A DNA stretch of 35,128 nucleotides from the NCBI GenBank assembly GCA_011390275.1, contig JAABST010000044.1, forward strand, positions 1 through 35,128. Direction: 5' to 3'. Under the pieces are notes generated by a model. That model was not told the DNA's origin and made no database searches. It saw nothing but the letters and a program-made list of their open reading frames with translations. Source of the stretch: Geitlerinema sp. S16 (lineage in GTDB: Bacteria > Cyanobacteriota > Cyanobacteriia > Cyanobacteriales > Geitlerinemataceae). The position numbers were made by a program, and so were the translations under genes. Positions 1 through 8,431 of this stretch are shown in pieces (within the stretch, counting starts at the first letter, position 1; every line of letters begins with the position of its first letter).

Positions 1-33
1 AAGACGAATAAGGCCGCCAGACGCGCCGAATGC

Positions 34-69
34 TTTTTGTATTTTTTCCATACAGAACCGTATTTCGTA
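34..69 (+). repeat. Dispersed repeat, copy A
   Basis: This 36-bp stretch matches 32118-32153 at 32 of 36 positions without gaps. The shared core is ATACAGAACC, preceded by T-rich tracts and followed by ATTTCGTA. Both copies are intergenic and in the same orientation. No function is visible. Confidence 0.6.
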
Positions 70-81
70 TTTCGTATTTCG
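61..81 (+). repeat. 7-bp tandem repeat (TATTTCG x3)
   Basis: Three perfect copies of TATTTCG are followed by a partial TAT. The array lies between dispersed repeat copy A and the start codon at 90, where a ribosome binding site would normally be. It resembles the heptameric short tandem repeats common in cyanobacterial intergenic DNA. Copy B at 32.1 kb has only one unit, so the array looks like a local expansion. Confidence 0.75.
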
Positions 82-89
82 TATAAGTC

Positions 90-689
90 ATGACCGACAT
101 TCCCGACCTAGCCCCGTGGCGATCGCTCCTCGCCAAAGCGCTACACCAAAACCGTAGCCTGGTCTACTCCCGCTACCTCCAGCTCGCCACCGTCACCGCC
201 GATCGCAAACCCAGCAATCGCACTGTCGTCTTTCGCGGCTTTCTCAATCCCGGCAACCGCCTCCAGATCATCACTGATACCCGCAGCGAAAAAATCGCCC
301 AGATCGCCGTCAATCCCCACGTCGAAGCCTGCTGGTATTTTCCCAAAACGCGCGTGCAGTTTCGCCTTGCGGGAACGATCGCGATCGTCACGTCCACCAC
401 AACGGATGAAACCCTGCAAGCCGCACGCCAGACCGTTTGGGGAAAACTTTCGGATAACGCCCGATCGGGATTTGCATGGCCGCAGCCCGGAGCCGATCGC
501 GCCGATTGCGCCGACTCATCCGCCTTCGACGTCGAAACACCCGCACCAACGATGCCGCTCGACAAGTTTGCGCTACTCCTGCTCGAACCCGATCGCGTCG
601 ATCAACTTCAGCTACGCGGCAATCCACAGCAGCGCCAGATCTTTACGCGATCGGCCACCGGCTGGGAACAGCGCGAGGTCAATCCGTAA
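90..689 (+). CDS. Pyridoxamine 5'-phosphate oxidase-like FMN-binding protein (Alr4036 type)
   Basis: This 199-residue protein has the split-barrel fold signature of the PNPOx-like flavin-binding family. Near the N-terminus are a SRYLQLATV segment and the phrase NRTVVFRGF. They are followed by a DTRSEKIAQI segment and a WYFPKTRVQFRLAG strand, as in the cyanobacterial Alr4036 subgroup. The C-terminus carries LLLLEPDRVDQLQLRGNP, which matches the usual dimerisation and FMN-phosphate region. Family knowledge suggests FMN binding and possible oxidation of pyridoxamine phosphate or another small substrate; the real substrate is unknown. No Shine-Dalgarno sequence precedes the ATG, because a 7-bp tandem repeat occupies that position. 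It converges with uppS across about 30 bp. Confidence 0.85.
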   Translation: MTDIPDLAPWRSLLAKALHQNRSLVYSRYLQLATVTADRKPSNRTVVFRGFLNPGNRLQIITDTRSEKIAQIAVNPHVEACWYFPKTRVQFRLAGTIAIVTSTTTDETLQAARQTVWGKLSDNARSGFAWPQPGADRADCADSSAFDVETPAPTMPLDKFALLLLEPDRVDQLQLRGNPQQRQIFTRSATGWEQREVNP

Positions 690-719
690 TCAATTCAGGC
701 AAGAATTTAGCATCAGCCG

Positions 720-1472
720 CTATTTCACTCCACCGAAGCGCCGACTACGATTTTGATAAGCAAATAAAGCACTGCGAAACGCCTCACGATCGAACTCCGG
801 CCAGGGCGTTTCCGTCACGTAAATCTCGGCATAGGCAATCTGCCACAACAGAAAATTACTCACGCGCATCTCGCCGCTGGTGCGAATCATTAGATCCGGA
901 TCGCCCAGATGGGTTGTGTACAAATGCCGAGCGAATAGATCCGAGTCAATCTGGTCTGGCTCCAGCGTGCCGTCTTTGACCTGCTGGGCAATGGCACGAC
1001 AGGCATCGACGATTTCTTGCCGTCCGCCGTAGTTGGTGGCGATCGTAAATTTCAGACCGGTATTATGGCGCGATCGATGCATCGAATCCGCGATCTCACG
1101 CTTGAGTTTTGCAGGCAAAACATCCAACTGACCGACAAATTGAATCTGAACTTTTTCGTCAATTAGATTCTGTAACTCTCTACGCAACACCCGCTCAAAC
1201 AAAAGCATGAGGAAATTGACTTCCTCGCTGGGACGCGCCCAATTTTCCGTCGAAAATGCATAGACCGTCAGGGCTTCAATGCCCCAATCACTACAGTTAC
1301 GCACAAGCCCCTTTAAAACATCGACGCCCCGTTGGTGTCCCATCGTGCGAGGCATTCCCCGACTGCGTGCCCAGCGACCGTTACCGTCCATGATGACCGC
1401 AACATGTTTGGGCAGTCGCTCACGATCGAGATCGGAGGGGAGCGCATTTAAAGTGATCGGCTCGATACTCAT
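720..1472 (-). CDS. uppS: Isoprenyl transferase (undecaprenyl diphosphate synthase family)
   Basis: This is a cis-prenyltransferase that condenses isopentenyl diphosphate onto farnesyl or a similar diphosphate to make the polyprenyl carrier for peptidoglycan and glycan assembly. The N-terminal motif HVAVIMDGNGRWA is present with the catalytic Asp at about residue 29. It is followed by MGHQRGVD, TVYAFSTENWARP, TNYGGRQEIVDA and the C-terminal signature DLMIRTSGEMRVSNFLLWQ. The usual family form is SGExRLSNFLLWQ. I chose the ATG at 1472 (MSIEPI), which gives 250 residues. An in-frame ATG eight codons upstream at 1496 is possible but adds no conserved sequence. The gene probably stands alone, with a long upstream spacer before ldpA on the other strand. 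Confidence 0.95.
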   Translation of the reverse strand: MSIEPITLNALPSDLDRERLPKHVAVIMDGNGRWARSRGMPRTMGHQRGVDVLKGLVRNCSDWGIEALTVYAFSTENWARPSEEVNFLMLLFERVLRRELQNLIDEKVQIQFVGQLDVLPAKLKREIADSMHRSRHNTGLKFTIATNYGGRQEIVDACRAIAQQVKDGTLEPDQIDSDLFARHLYTTHLGDPDLMIRTSGEMRVSNFLLWQIAYAEIYVTETPWPEFDREAFRSALFAYQNRSRRFGGVK

Positions 1473-1825
1473 CTTTTCGTGCCCACTTTCTACCATAGAC
1501 CGCTGTCAACCACGTATTCGACCGTAGGTATTCCTGAAATAGGTCGTTCGACCTTTGAATTGTACCTGTACATTGAGAGGTGTACGATTTGCAAACCGAT
1601 CCGAGTTCTTAGAAGATCTCGAAAGCCGCGTGGGTACTATCGGTTGGGGGTCAATGCACACAAATTGTCGGGGATGGATTTAGAGATAATGCACAGCATT
1701 GTTATCATCCTCACGGGGTCGGCGATCGCCAGGACTCGTACAAACGCTACAAGCATTACACGGTGAACGATCCCCGAAGTGAACGGAGATGAGCAAATTC
1801 ACCCCTAACGCATTAGCATATACAT
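1473..1825. other. Intergenic region, divergent uppS/ldpA promoters
   Basis: About 350 bp without a convincing gene. It must hold the promoters of uppS (minus) and ldpA (plus). A near-perfect dyad, AGGTCG-TT-CGACCT, lies at 1541-1554 and could be an operator or a small hairpin. No -35/-10 pair stands out and there is no tRNA or repeat. Confidence 0.4.
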
Positions 1826-2971
1826 GTGAACGCCCTCCAAACACCACTTCAATCCCTAGAAGCCGGTACGTGGTTTAAAGCGATCTGCGGAGCTAGCTTT
1901 CAACACCTTCCGGCCATTCGCAGTTTGGCAATTGTCTACGCCTTAGCGGGTGCAGATTGTCTTGACGTTGCGGCGGATGCTGCTGTGATTGCGGCGACAA
2001 AGGATGGGTTGCGCGTGGCGGAGCATTTGCGGCATGAGTCGATCGCGCGTGGTTTTCCCAACACGCCGCCGCCGCTGCTGATGGCGAGTTTTAACGACGC
2101 CGAAGATCCACATTTTCGTAAAGCACAATTCGACCCGCTGTACTGTCCGCGAACCTGCCCGCGACCCTGTGAAAAAATTTGTCCAGCCGAGGCGATCAAT
2201 TTTGAGCTGGGGGTGACGGGTAAGCCGTTGGGAGTGATTGATGCGCGGTGTTATGGCTGTGGCCGTTGCGTGCCGATTTGCCCGATCGGGGCGATCGAAA
2301 CCCGTGCCTATGTGGCAACGCCCAAAAGTGTTGCGGCGACGATTGTGAATGGCATTGACGCGATCGAAATCCACACTCGTCCCGGATGTCTGCCCGATTT
2401 CTTGCGCCTATGGGAGTCCATTCGCCCCTGGATCAATCGGCTGCGTTTGATCTCGATTAGCTGCCCCGATAGCCGCGAACTGGATGCGATCGCCTACCTC
2501 CAAACGATCGCGGCGGAAATCACCCCGAACCTCAAGCCGGTTTTGATCTGGCAGGCCGATGGTCGTCCGATGAGTGGCGATGTGGGGAAAGGGGCGACGA
2601 TGGCGACGATTCATTTTGGGCGCAAATTGATTGCGGCCAAACTTCCGGGCTTTGTCCAATTAGCAGGGGGAACGAACGATCGCAGCGTGATCAAACTCAA
2701 ACAATCGGGACTCAACCTCGGCCAGGGAGGGATTGCCGGGATTGCCTACGGCAGTTTTGCGCGTCGCCAGTTGGCAGGCGTGCTTGAGGGTCTAGAAACA
2801 TTTTCCGTTAACGATCGGCTCGAACAGCACCCCAAATTACTCTGGTCTGCGGTGCGTCTTGCCCGTGATTTAACGGTGCATTTAAAACCGGAGATCCGTC
2901 CTAACCTCGATCGCCCTCGATCAAAAACCTGTCCCGAATTCGATCGACCTCGATCACTTGAATTTCCCTAA
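1826..2971 (+). CDS. ldpA: LdpA, Fe-S protein of the circadian clock input
   Basis: This 381-residue protein matches LdpA (light-dependent period), which in cyanobacteria senses redox state and modulates the Kai clock period in response to light. Two ferredoxin-like cysteine clusters are visible: C107, C111, C115 and C119 in CPRTCPRPCEKICP, and C142, C145, C148 and C152 in CYGCGRCVPICP. They are consistent with two 4Fe-4S clusters. The C-terminal half (VQLAGGTND, GIAGIAYGSFAR) matches the LdpA C-terminal domain. The start is GTG at 1826, because the ATG two bases upstream reads straight into TGA. There is no clear Shine-Dalgarno. The stop TAA overlaps the ATG of the next gene by one base, so the two are probably translationally coupled. 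Confidence 0.9.
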   Translation: MNALQTPLQSLEAGTWFKAICGASFQHLPAIRSLAIVYALAGADCLDVAADAAVIAATKDGLRVAEHLRHESIARGFPNTPPPLLMASFNDAEDPHFRKAQFDPLYCPRTCPRPCEKICPAEAINFELGVTGKPLGVIDARCYGCGRCVPICPIGAIETRAYVATPKSVAATIVNGIDAIEIHTRPGCLPDFLRLWESIRPWINRLRLISISCPDSRELDAIAYLQTIAAEITPNLKPVLIWQADGRPMSGDVGKGATMATIHFGRKLIAAKLPGFVQLAGGTNDRSVIKLKQSGLNLGQGGIAGIAYGSFARRQLAGVLEGLETFSVNDRLEQHPKLLWSAVRLARDLTVHLKPEIRPNLDRPRSKTCPEFDRPRSLEFP

Positions 2972-5028
2972 TGTCCGATCTTCCTTCTGTACCCATCCCT
3001 AACAACTTCGATCGATTGACCACCGAGCCAAATCTCATGCCGAACGCAGACTCTAATTTGACGAACAGTCCCGATGAACTCAATGTCGCAGTTTCGGACA
3101 CGTTAGCGCAGCCCGATCGGCAACGTCAAGTGTCTGAAGAATTGCCAGTGGCGATCGACCATGAGTCGAATCCGGCCCAAATCGGGCGCGAAACCCTCGC
3201 CGTTTCTCCCACCGAAGCGCAGCGCAATGCGGAAGGAGATTCGCACATGCGGCGCTATGCCGACGATCTCGATCGCCTGATCGACATTTTGCCAGAGGAT
3301 TTGCGTGATCCCCTACGATCACACGACCGCTATGGGGAACTAATCGAAATCGTCCTGGATTTGGGTCGCCAGCCCGAGGCTCGGTATCCCAATCAGGCCG
3401 AATATATCTGCGATCGATTAATTACCCGCCAAGATTTGCACAATTGCGTCGATCGCCTCGGCCATTTCGGCGGCGATAACCGCGCCGGTATCGAGCAAAC
3501 CCTGCATCGCATCAGCGCCATTCGTAACCGCGCGGGCGACATCATTGGCCTGACCTGTCGCGTTGGCCGATCGGTGTTTGGGACGATCGCCCTGATTCGC
3601 GATCTCGTTGAAAGTGGCGAATCGATCCTGATGCTGGGACGTCCCGGTGTCGGGAAAACCACGGTGTTACGCGAAATTGCCCGCGTTTTAGCCGACGATC
3701 TCGGCAAGCGCGTCGTGATTATCGACACGTCGAACGAAATCGCCGGAGATGGCGACATTCCGCACCCGGCGATCGGGCGAGCGCGACGGATGCACGTATC
3801 GAAGCCGGAATTGCAGCACCAGGTGATGATCGAAGCGGTGGAAAACCACATGCCCGAAGTCATCGTGATCGATGAAATTGGCACGGAACTCGAAGCCCTC
3901 GCCGCCCGGACGATCGCCGAGCGTGGCGTCCAACTCGTCGGCACAGCTCACGGCAACCGCATCGAAAACCTGCTCAAAAACCCCACCCTTTCGGATCTCA
4001 TCGGCGGCATCCAGTCCGTCACCCTGGGCGACGATGAAGCCCGACGACGCGGAACCCAAAAAACCGTCCTCGAACGCAAAGCTCCGCCCACCTTTAGCAT
4101 GGCGGTCGAAATGTTGGAGCGCTATCGCTGGGTGGTACACGAGAACGTGGCGCAGATGGTCGATACCCTGCTGCGACGCGGCCAGCCTAACCCCCAGGTG
4201 CGCAGCTTCGATGCCAGCGGCTCTGTCAAAATTGAGCACGAGTTACCGATTAGCGCGGTTCCCGTTCCGCCCAACGCCACCGGTCGTCAGGGTTGGCGTG
4301 CGTCGGGCAAGATGCAGCCGTTGCAGCCGCTGGAGTCTGGGTCGAGTGCGGCGCTGTCGCTCGATAGTCGCCCGCGTGTCCGCAAGGCTCGCAATGATAG
4401 TTCGGTGATGCTGCCGCCAACCCCGGCGCAACAATTTGAGCGGATGCTGGATGTGTCGCTGCAAGCACGGACGACGGGGGAACTGCCGAGTGCTGAGGCG
4501 TTGCGAGACACGGAGGATGACGCGCCGCAGATTGTGCTGTATCCCTATGCGATTAGCTCGCACCAGTTGATTCAGGCGATCGAGCTGCTTGATCTGCCGA
4601 TTCGACTGACGAAGGATCTCGATGAGGCCGATGCGGTGATTGCCCTGCGATCGCACCTCAAAAATCACGCCAAACTACGCCACATCGCCAAGGTGCGACA
4701 AATTCCGATTCATCCCATCAAAAGTAGCGGAATGCCGCAAATCACGCGGGCGCTCAAGCGCATCTTGAAGATGGACGATCCGGGAATGCCGGATGTGCCG
4801 GATCTTCAGCTTTTTTCGCGGGATGGTAATGATGACGAAATCGAAGCCTTGGAAGAAACACGGCTGGCGGTCGAGCAAATCGTGTTACCGAAGGGGCAAC
4901 CCGTGGAGCTGTTACCCCGATCGCCCAAAGTTCGTAAAATGCAGCATGAACTGGTGGAGCACTACCGCCTGAAATCCGATAGTTTTGGCGATGAACCCAA
5001 TCGTCGTCTGCGGATTTATCCGGCCTAG
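2971..5028 (+). CDS. ycf45: Ycf45-type AAA ATPase with C-terminal R3H domain
   Basis: This 685-residue protein belongs to the cyanobacterial and plastid Ycf45 family, related to the SpoIIIAA-type P-loop ATPases. Residues 1-90 are low-complexity and family-atypical. The conserved N-terminal module begins near residue 95 (DLDRLIDILPEDLRD). Walker A is GRPGVGKT at about 223-230 and Walker B is VIVIDE at about 297-302. A linker of about 60 residues follows the ATPase core. The extreme C-terminus (about 645-683, PRSPKVRKMQHELVEHYRLK) is an R3H-like single-stranded nucleic acid-binding domain. Its ATG overlaps the ldpA stop (TAATG), implying co-expression. The substrate and role are not established; nucleic-acid-dependent ATPase activity is inferred from the domains. 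Confidence 0.88.
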   Translation: MSDLPSVPIPNNFDRLTTEPNLMPNADSNLTNSPDELNVAVSDTLAQPDRQRQVSEELPVAIDHESNPAQIGRETLAVSPTEAQRNAEGDSHMRRYADDLDRLIDILPEDLRDPLRSHDRYGELIEIVLDLGRQPEARYPNQAEYICDRLITRQDLHNCVDRLGHFGGDNRAGIEQTLHRISAIRNRAGDIIGLTCRVGRSVFGTIALIRDLVESGESILMLGRPGVGKTTVLREIARVLADDLGKRVVIIDTSNEIAGDGDIPHPAIGRARRMHVSKPELQHQVMIEAVENHMPEVIVIDEIGTELEALAARTIAERGVQLVGTAHGNRIENLLKNPTLSDLIGGIQSVTLGDDEARRRGTQKTVLERKAPPTFSMAVEMLERYRWVVHENVAQMVDTLLRRGQPNPQVRSFDASGSVKIEHELPISAVPVPPNATGRQGWRASGKMQPLQPLESGSSAALSLDSRPRVRKARNDSSVMLPPTPAQQFERMLDVSLQARTTGELPSAEALRDTEDDAPQIVLYPYAISSHQLIQAIELLDLPIRLTKDLDEADAVIALRSHLKNHAKLRHIAKVRQIPIHPIKSSGMPQITRALKRILKMDDPGMPDVPDLQLFSRDGNDDEIEALEETRLAVEQIVLPKGQPVELLPRSPKVRKMQHELVEHYRLKSDSFGDEPNRRLRIYPA

Positions 5029-5083
5029 AGGCTGCTGACTGTAGGCTGCAATGATCATCAGGCGGTGTAGCCCGATATCGATG

Positions 5084-5122
5084 TTGATCGACCTTGATCG
5101 ACCTTGATCGGCCTTGATCGGC
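5084..5122 (+). repeat. 10-bp tandem repeat (TTGATCGACC, four units)
   Basis: Four consecutive 10-bp units read TTGATCGACC twice, then TTGATCGGCC, then TTGATCGGC. They lie in the 201-bp spacer between ycf45 and the MFS gene. The period is close to one helical turn, so the array could space a bound protein, but it could equally be a drift product of HIP1-like CGATCG words. Confidence 0.7.
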
Positions 5123-5229
5123 ATAATCTGCTTCTGTCCGTTTTGCCCAGTTGTTCGGACGTACCGACTGTCCGATAGGATTGAGGACGCGATCGTGCCC
5201 GATGGGTGGGGTCTATTTCGTTCGCCCGA

Positions 5230-6510
5230 ATGACCAATCAAATTCCCCCAGCTCTTATGCTTCGTGACGCCAAACTGATCTTGCTGCTCGCGATTGGAAC
5301 CCTGACGGTCATGGCGGGAGCCGTCATCGCGCCGAACCTCCCAAACCTGGTCGCCGACTTTCAGCTCGATCCCGAAATTGCCGGTATTCTCGTGGGAACC
5401 CACTTGATTACGGTGGCGCTATCGGTTCCATTTTTCGGCATTCTCGCCGATCGCTTCGGTGCGTTAACGGTTCTCATTCCATCCTTAATCGCCTACACCA
5501 TCTTTGGCGCTGTGGGCGCGATCGTGCCGGGGTTTCGATCGCTCCTCGCCCTGCGAGCGCTCCTCGGCATTTCCACCGGCGGACTAACGGCCTCCAGCAT
5601 GGGCTTGCTGGGCAAGTTTTATCACGGCGAAGCGCGACAGCAAGTGCTGGCCTACGCCTCCGGAGCGCTGGCGATCGCCAATATTTGCTATCCGCTCCTC
5701 GCCGGTCTACTCGGATCGATCGACTGGCGCTGGGCTTTTTGCTTATACGGTTTGGCCATACCGTTCGCCCTGGTTAGTCCCAAATTATTGAATCAGAGCG
5801 GCCCGCCCGGTTCGCCCGATTCGCACACTCATGCAAGCCTCGGCACGGACGGCCAACCTCAAACAGCCCAGTCCGTCCCCCTCCTTACCCTAATTACCGA
5901 TCGTCAAATTTTTCCTATCCTGCTGGCGATGCTGGTCACCTGCGGCACAATTTACGTCACCTTTATCTACGTTCCGATCTACATGCGTGATGTCCTCGAA
6001 GCCACCACAGCTTCGATCGGCGCCGTCCTCGCCACCACAGCCCTCGGTTCCGGATTAATTGCGGCCTTTGGCGTGCGACGCTTAACCCAGACCTTCGGCA
6101 GTCTCACCACCATCATCGTCGCCTACGGACTCATGGCCGCGATGCTCGTCGCGTTTTCCTGCGTGACGACACTACCGCTGATGTTTCTCGTGGCGATCGT
6201 CTTTGGCTTGGCCTTTGGGACGATTATGCCCAGTTTGTACGGGCATCTATCGGAACGGACGCCGACCGAATTTCAGGCGACGATCCTGTCGATGGGAACA
6301 GGACTGGGATTTTTGGGGCAGTTTTTATCGCCGATCGTACTCGCGCCGATCGTGGCACATTACGGCGTGGTCAGCGCCTTCACCACTGCTGCGCTCTTCG
6401 CCCTCGGCACGGGCAGCTTTACGGCTTGGCTGCTCAGTCAAACCGTAACGTCCCCCCAAATCAATCGGCGCTTTAGCACAGCGCTAAAGCGCAACAACGA
6501 TGACCGATAG
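5230..6510 (+). CDS. MFS transporter (drug/solute efflux type)
   Basis: This 426-residue polytopic membrane protein has about 12 predicted hydrophobic segments. The first contains TVMAGAVIAPNLPNL, and the classic loop 2-3 motif appears as GILADRFGALTVL (MFS motif A, GxLaDrxGrk). The sequence GISTGGLTASSMGLL matches the fourth segment of the DHA1-like drug:proton antiporters. A central cytoplasmic loop near residues 190-220 separates two six-helix halves, as expected. I prefer the ATG at 5230 (MTNQIPP); a GTG at 5206 would add eight residues with no hydrophobic or conserved content. The transported substrate cannot be deduced. It converges with the epimerase gene over 41 bp. Confidence 0.85.
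   Translation: MTNQIPPALMLRDAKLILLLAIGTLTVMAGAVIAPNLPNLVADFQLDPEIAGILVGTHLITVALSVPFFGILADRFGALTVLIPSLIAYTIFGAVGAIVPGFRSLLALRALLGISTGGLTASSMGLLGKFYHGEARQQVLAYASGALAIANICYPLLAGLLGSIDWRWAFCLYGLAIPFALVSPKLLNQSGPPGSPDSHTHASLGTDGQPQTAQSVPLLTLITDRQIFPILLAMLVTCGTIYVTFIYVPIYMRDVLEATTASIGAVLATTALGSGLIAAFGVRRLTQTFGSLTTIIVAYGLMAAMLVAFSCVTTLPLMFLVAIVFGLAFGTIMPSLYGHLSERTPTEFQATILSMGTGLGFLGQFLSPIVLAPIVAHYGVVSAFTTAALFALGTGSFTAWLLSQTVTSPQINRRFSTALKRNNDDR
6468..6492. repeat. Inverted repeat at 3' end of MFS gene
   Basis: A perfect 10-bp stem, GCGCTTTAGC/GCTAAAGCGC, has a 5-nt loop and sits inside the last codons of the MFS gene, before the convergent epimerase. It has no U-tract, so it is a weak terminator candidate. 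It may stabilise the mRNA 3' end or separate the convergent transcripts. Confidence 0.5.
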
Positions 6511-6551
6511 GTTTCACACTTCCCGTCGAATCACGATCGGTTTAGGCTGGC

Positions 6552-7502
6552 TTAGCTGTAAATCGTCTTAATCCATTCCCATTCACGGGTTAAACCTTCA
6601 GCGAGGCTAACCTTTGGCGCATAGCCGATTCGCGTTTGTGCTTTGGTGGTGTCAGCGCTGGTGTGTCGGGCATCACCGCGCGATGGATCGAGCCAGTCAA
6701 TTTTGATCGGCTTTTCGACGATCGTTTCCAGCAGCGCAATCACATCTTTCAGCACCACACGACTACCGCCGCCAATGTTAAACGCCTCGCCGATCGCTTC
6801 CGGACGCGATGCCGCCGCTAAATTGGCCGCCACCGCATCCGCCACAAAGGTGAAATCGCGCGTTTGCAGACCATCACCATAGATGGGAATCGCTTCATCA
6901 TGCAGGATCGCTTTGAGAAACTTATGGAACGCCATGTCTGGACGTTGACGTGGGCCGTAGACCGTGAAGTAGCGCAAGGACGTTGTTGGGACGCCGTAGT
7001 TGACGTGGTAGAGCTGACACAGATGTTCAGCGGCGAGCTTCGTGACGCCATAGGGCGAAACGGGTTGCGGTAAGACGGTCTCCGAGGTCGGGAATGCCGC
7101 CGCATTGCCATAGACCGAAGAAGATGACGCATACACCAGTCGTTCTAGGGTTGAGCAGTCTTTCGCGGCTTCCAGCAACATTTGGGTTGCCGTAATATTG
7201 CGCTCGGTGTATAGCTCGAAGCTACGCCCCCAACTGGCTCGAACTCCGGCCTGGGCAGCTTGATGGAAGACGATCGAGACCCCCTCCAGCAGCGTCGATA
7301 AATCCAGCTCATTCAAACTATCTTCAACCAAACGAAACCGCTCATGTTCTAGATAGGGAGCAATATTGGCGCGTTTGAGCTGCGGATCATAATAATCATT
7401 AAATTGATCGATTCCGATGACAGTATCGCCCCGATCAAGCAGTGTCCCGACAAGATGCGAGCCGATAAACCCCGCAGCACCAGTAACGACAATCGTTTGC
7501 AT
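6552..7502 (-). CDS. NAD-dependent epimerase, UDP-glucuronate 4-epimerase-like
   Basis: This is an extended short-chain dehydrogenase/reductase of about 316 residues. The NAD-binding Rossmann motif is TGAAGFIGSHL at residues 7-17. The phrase FNDYYDPQLKRAN is typical of the UDP-glucuronate 4-epimerase branch. The catalytic triad is recognisable in ASSSSVYG and SPYGVTKLAAEH (Tyr-x3-Lys). RYFTVYGPRQRPDMA and IYGDGLQTRDFTFV complete the family signature. I use the ATG at 7502 (MQTIVVTG); upstream in-frame starts at 7511 and 7538 only add residues before the first beta strand. It probably supplies a nucleotide sugar for capsule, exopolysaccharide or LPS, though no glycan genes adjoin it here. Exact substrate stereochemistry is not certain. 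Confidence 0.9.
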   Translation of the reverse strand: MQTIVVTGAAGFIGSHLVGTLLDRGDTVIGIDQFNDYYDPQLKRANIAPYLEHERFRLVEDSLNELDLSTLLEGVSIVFHQAAQAGVRASWGRSFELYTERNITATQMLLEAAKDCSTLERLVYASSSSVYGNAAAFPTSETVLPQPVSPYGVTKLAAEHLCQLYHVNYGVPTTSLRYFTVYGPRQRPDMAFHKFLKAILHDEAIPIYGDGLQTRDFTFVADAVAANLAAASRPEAIGEAFNIGGGSRVVLKDVIALLETIVEKPIKIDWLDPSRGDARHTSADTTKAQTRIGYAPKVSLAEGLTREWEWIKTIYS

Positions 7503-7693
7503 GGGAATCATGCCGCTGCGATCAGCAACGGTCAACAAAAATAAGATTTCCTATCCACGATAGATCGATGTCTAGAACTTTGGCGATGATGTGAAGACAG
7601 TTTTTTCCATCGTTCAAGATTACTCAATTTTAATCAATCGCACTCTGTCAATTTACAGAGTTCATATGCAGGCAATATGCAGAGCGAGCGATA

Positions 7694-8341
7694 TTATGCT
7701 TCAGCGTCTCGATCGCTCGGTGTCGCGTCTCCTGGCAGCAAGAGGGAAAGTTGAGATTGTTCTGCTGCTTGACGACAGGGGGCAAAGGAGAGCCGATGAT
7801 CGGGAGTCACGCCGTATTGCTGGAGTGCCGATCGATGGGCTACCGTACCGTAACCTTTATTCTGAGCGAGATCGTAGGCGGGATAGCGATCGGCGATCGC
7901 GATGATCGCGCGATCGCGCCAGACTTTTGCCACAATGCTGGCCGCCCCGATGACTAAATCGCGGCGATCGCCCTGTACCACCGTGCATTGCGGGATGCCC
8001 AAGCGGGGAATGGCGCGATTGCCATCCACCGAACAAAGATCCGGAGATGGTTCAAGGGCTGCGATCGCGCGATGCATAGCCAGAAATGTCGCCTGAAGAA
8101 TATTCAGGCGATCAATTTCGGCGACCGACGCCGTACCGATCTGAACATCAAGGGCAATCCTTGAAATATCAGCCGCGAGTTGCTCACGACGCCCCGAGGT
8201 CAGGGCTTTACTGTCCGTGACTCCGAGGCGACGTAGCTCTTGGAGACCCGCGTGATCGATCACCACTGCCGCCGCCGTGACCATCCCAAACAAAGCGCCG
8301 CGACCCACTTCATCGACCCCAGCAATGCGTAAAACCGTCAT
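7694..8341 (-). CDS. rnhB: Ribonuclease HII
   Basis: RNase HII nicks the RNA strand of RNA-DNA hybrids, including single ribonucleotides in DNA. The catalytic DE pair is in GVDEVGRGALFG (D10, E11), followed by the DSKALT motif and the VDGNRAIP Asp. ASIVAKVWRDR supplies the remaining active-site region. The length of 215 residues is normal. One small oddity is GALFGMV where relatives usually have a Pro after the second Gly of the loop. The gene lies 90 bp downstream of rne on the same strand, the usual cyanobacterial order, so the two RNA-processing enzymes are probably co-transcribed. Confidence 0.95.
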   Translation of the reverse strand: MTVLRIAGVDEVGRGALFGMVTAAAVVIDHAGLQELRRLGVTDSKALTSGRREQLAADISRIALDVQIGTASVAEIDRLNILQATFLAMHRAIAALEPSPDLCSVDGNRAIPRLGIPQCTVVQGDRRDLVIGAASIVAKVWRDRAIIAIADRYPAYDLAQNKGYGTVAHRSALQQYGVTPDHRLSFAPCRQAAEQSQLSLLLPGDATPSDRDAEA

Positions 8342-8431
8342 GGATCGCCACCGAAGCTAAATATCAATTCAGATCCGGTAGCTCTGTTAAATCCATGACC
8401 GCTTGACGACACCATCACGAGGTTACGGCAC

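Noticed and set aside
1479..1766. 95-codon plus-strand frame upstream of ldpA
   Set aside because: GTG start antisense to the uppS 5' end, no family similarity, lies in the promoter region.
3393..4668. Several long minus-strand frames inside ycf45
   Set aside because: Antisense shadows caused by high GC; the plus-strand frame has clear ATPase motifs.
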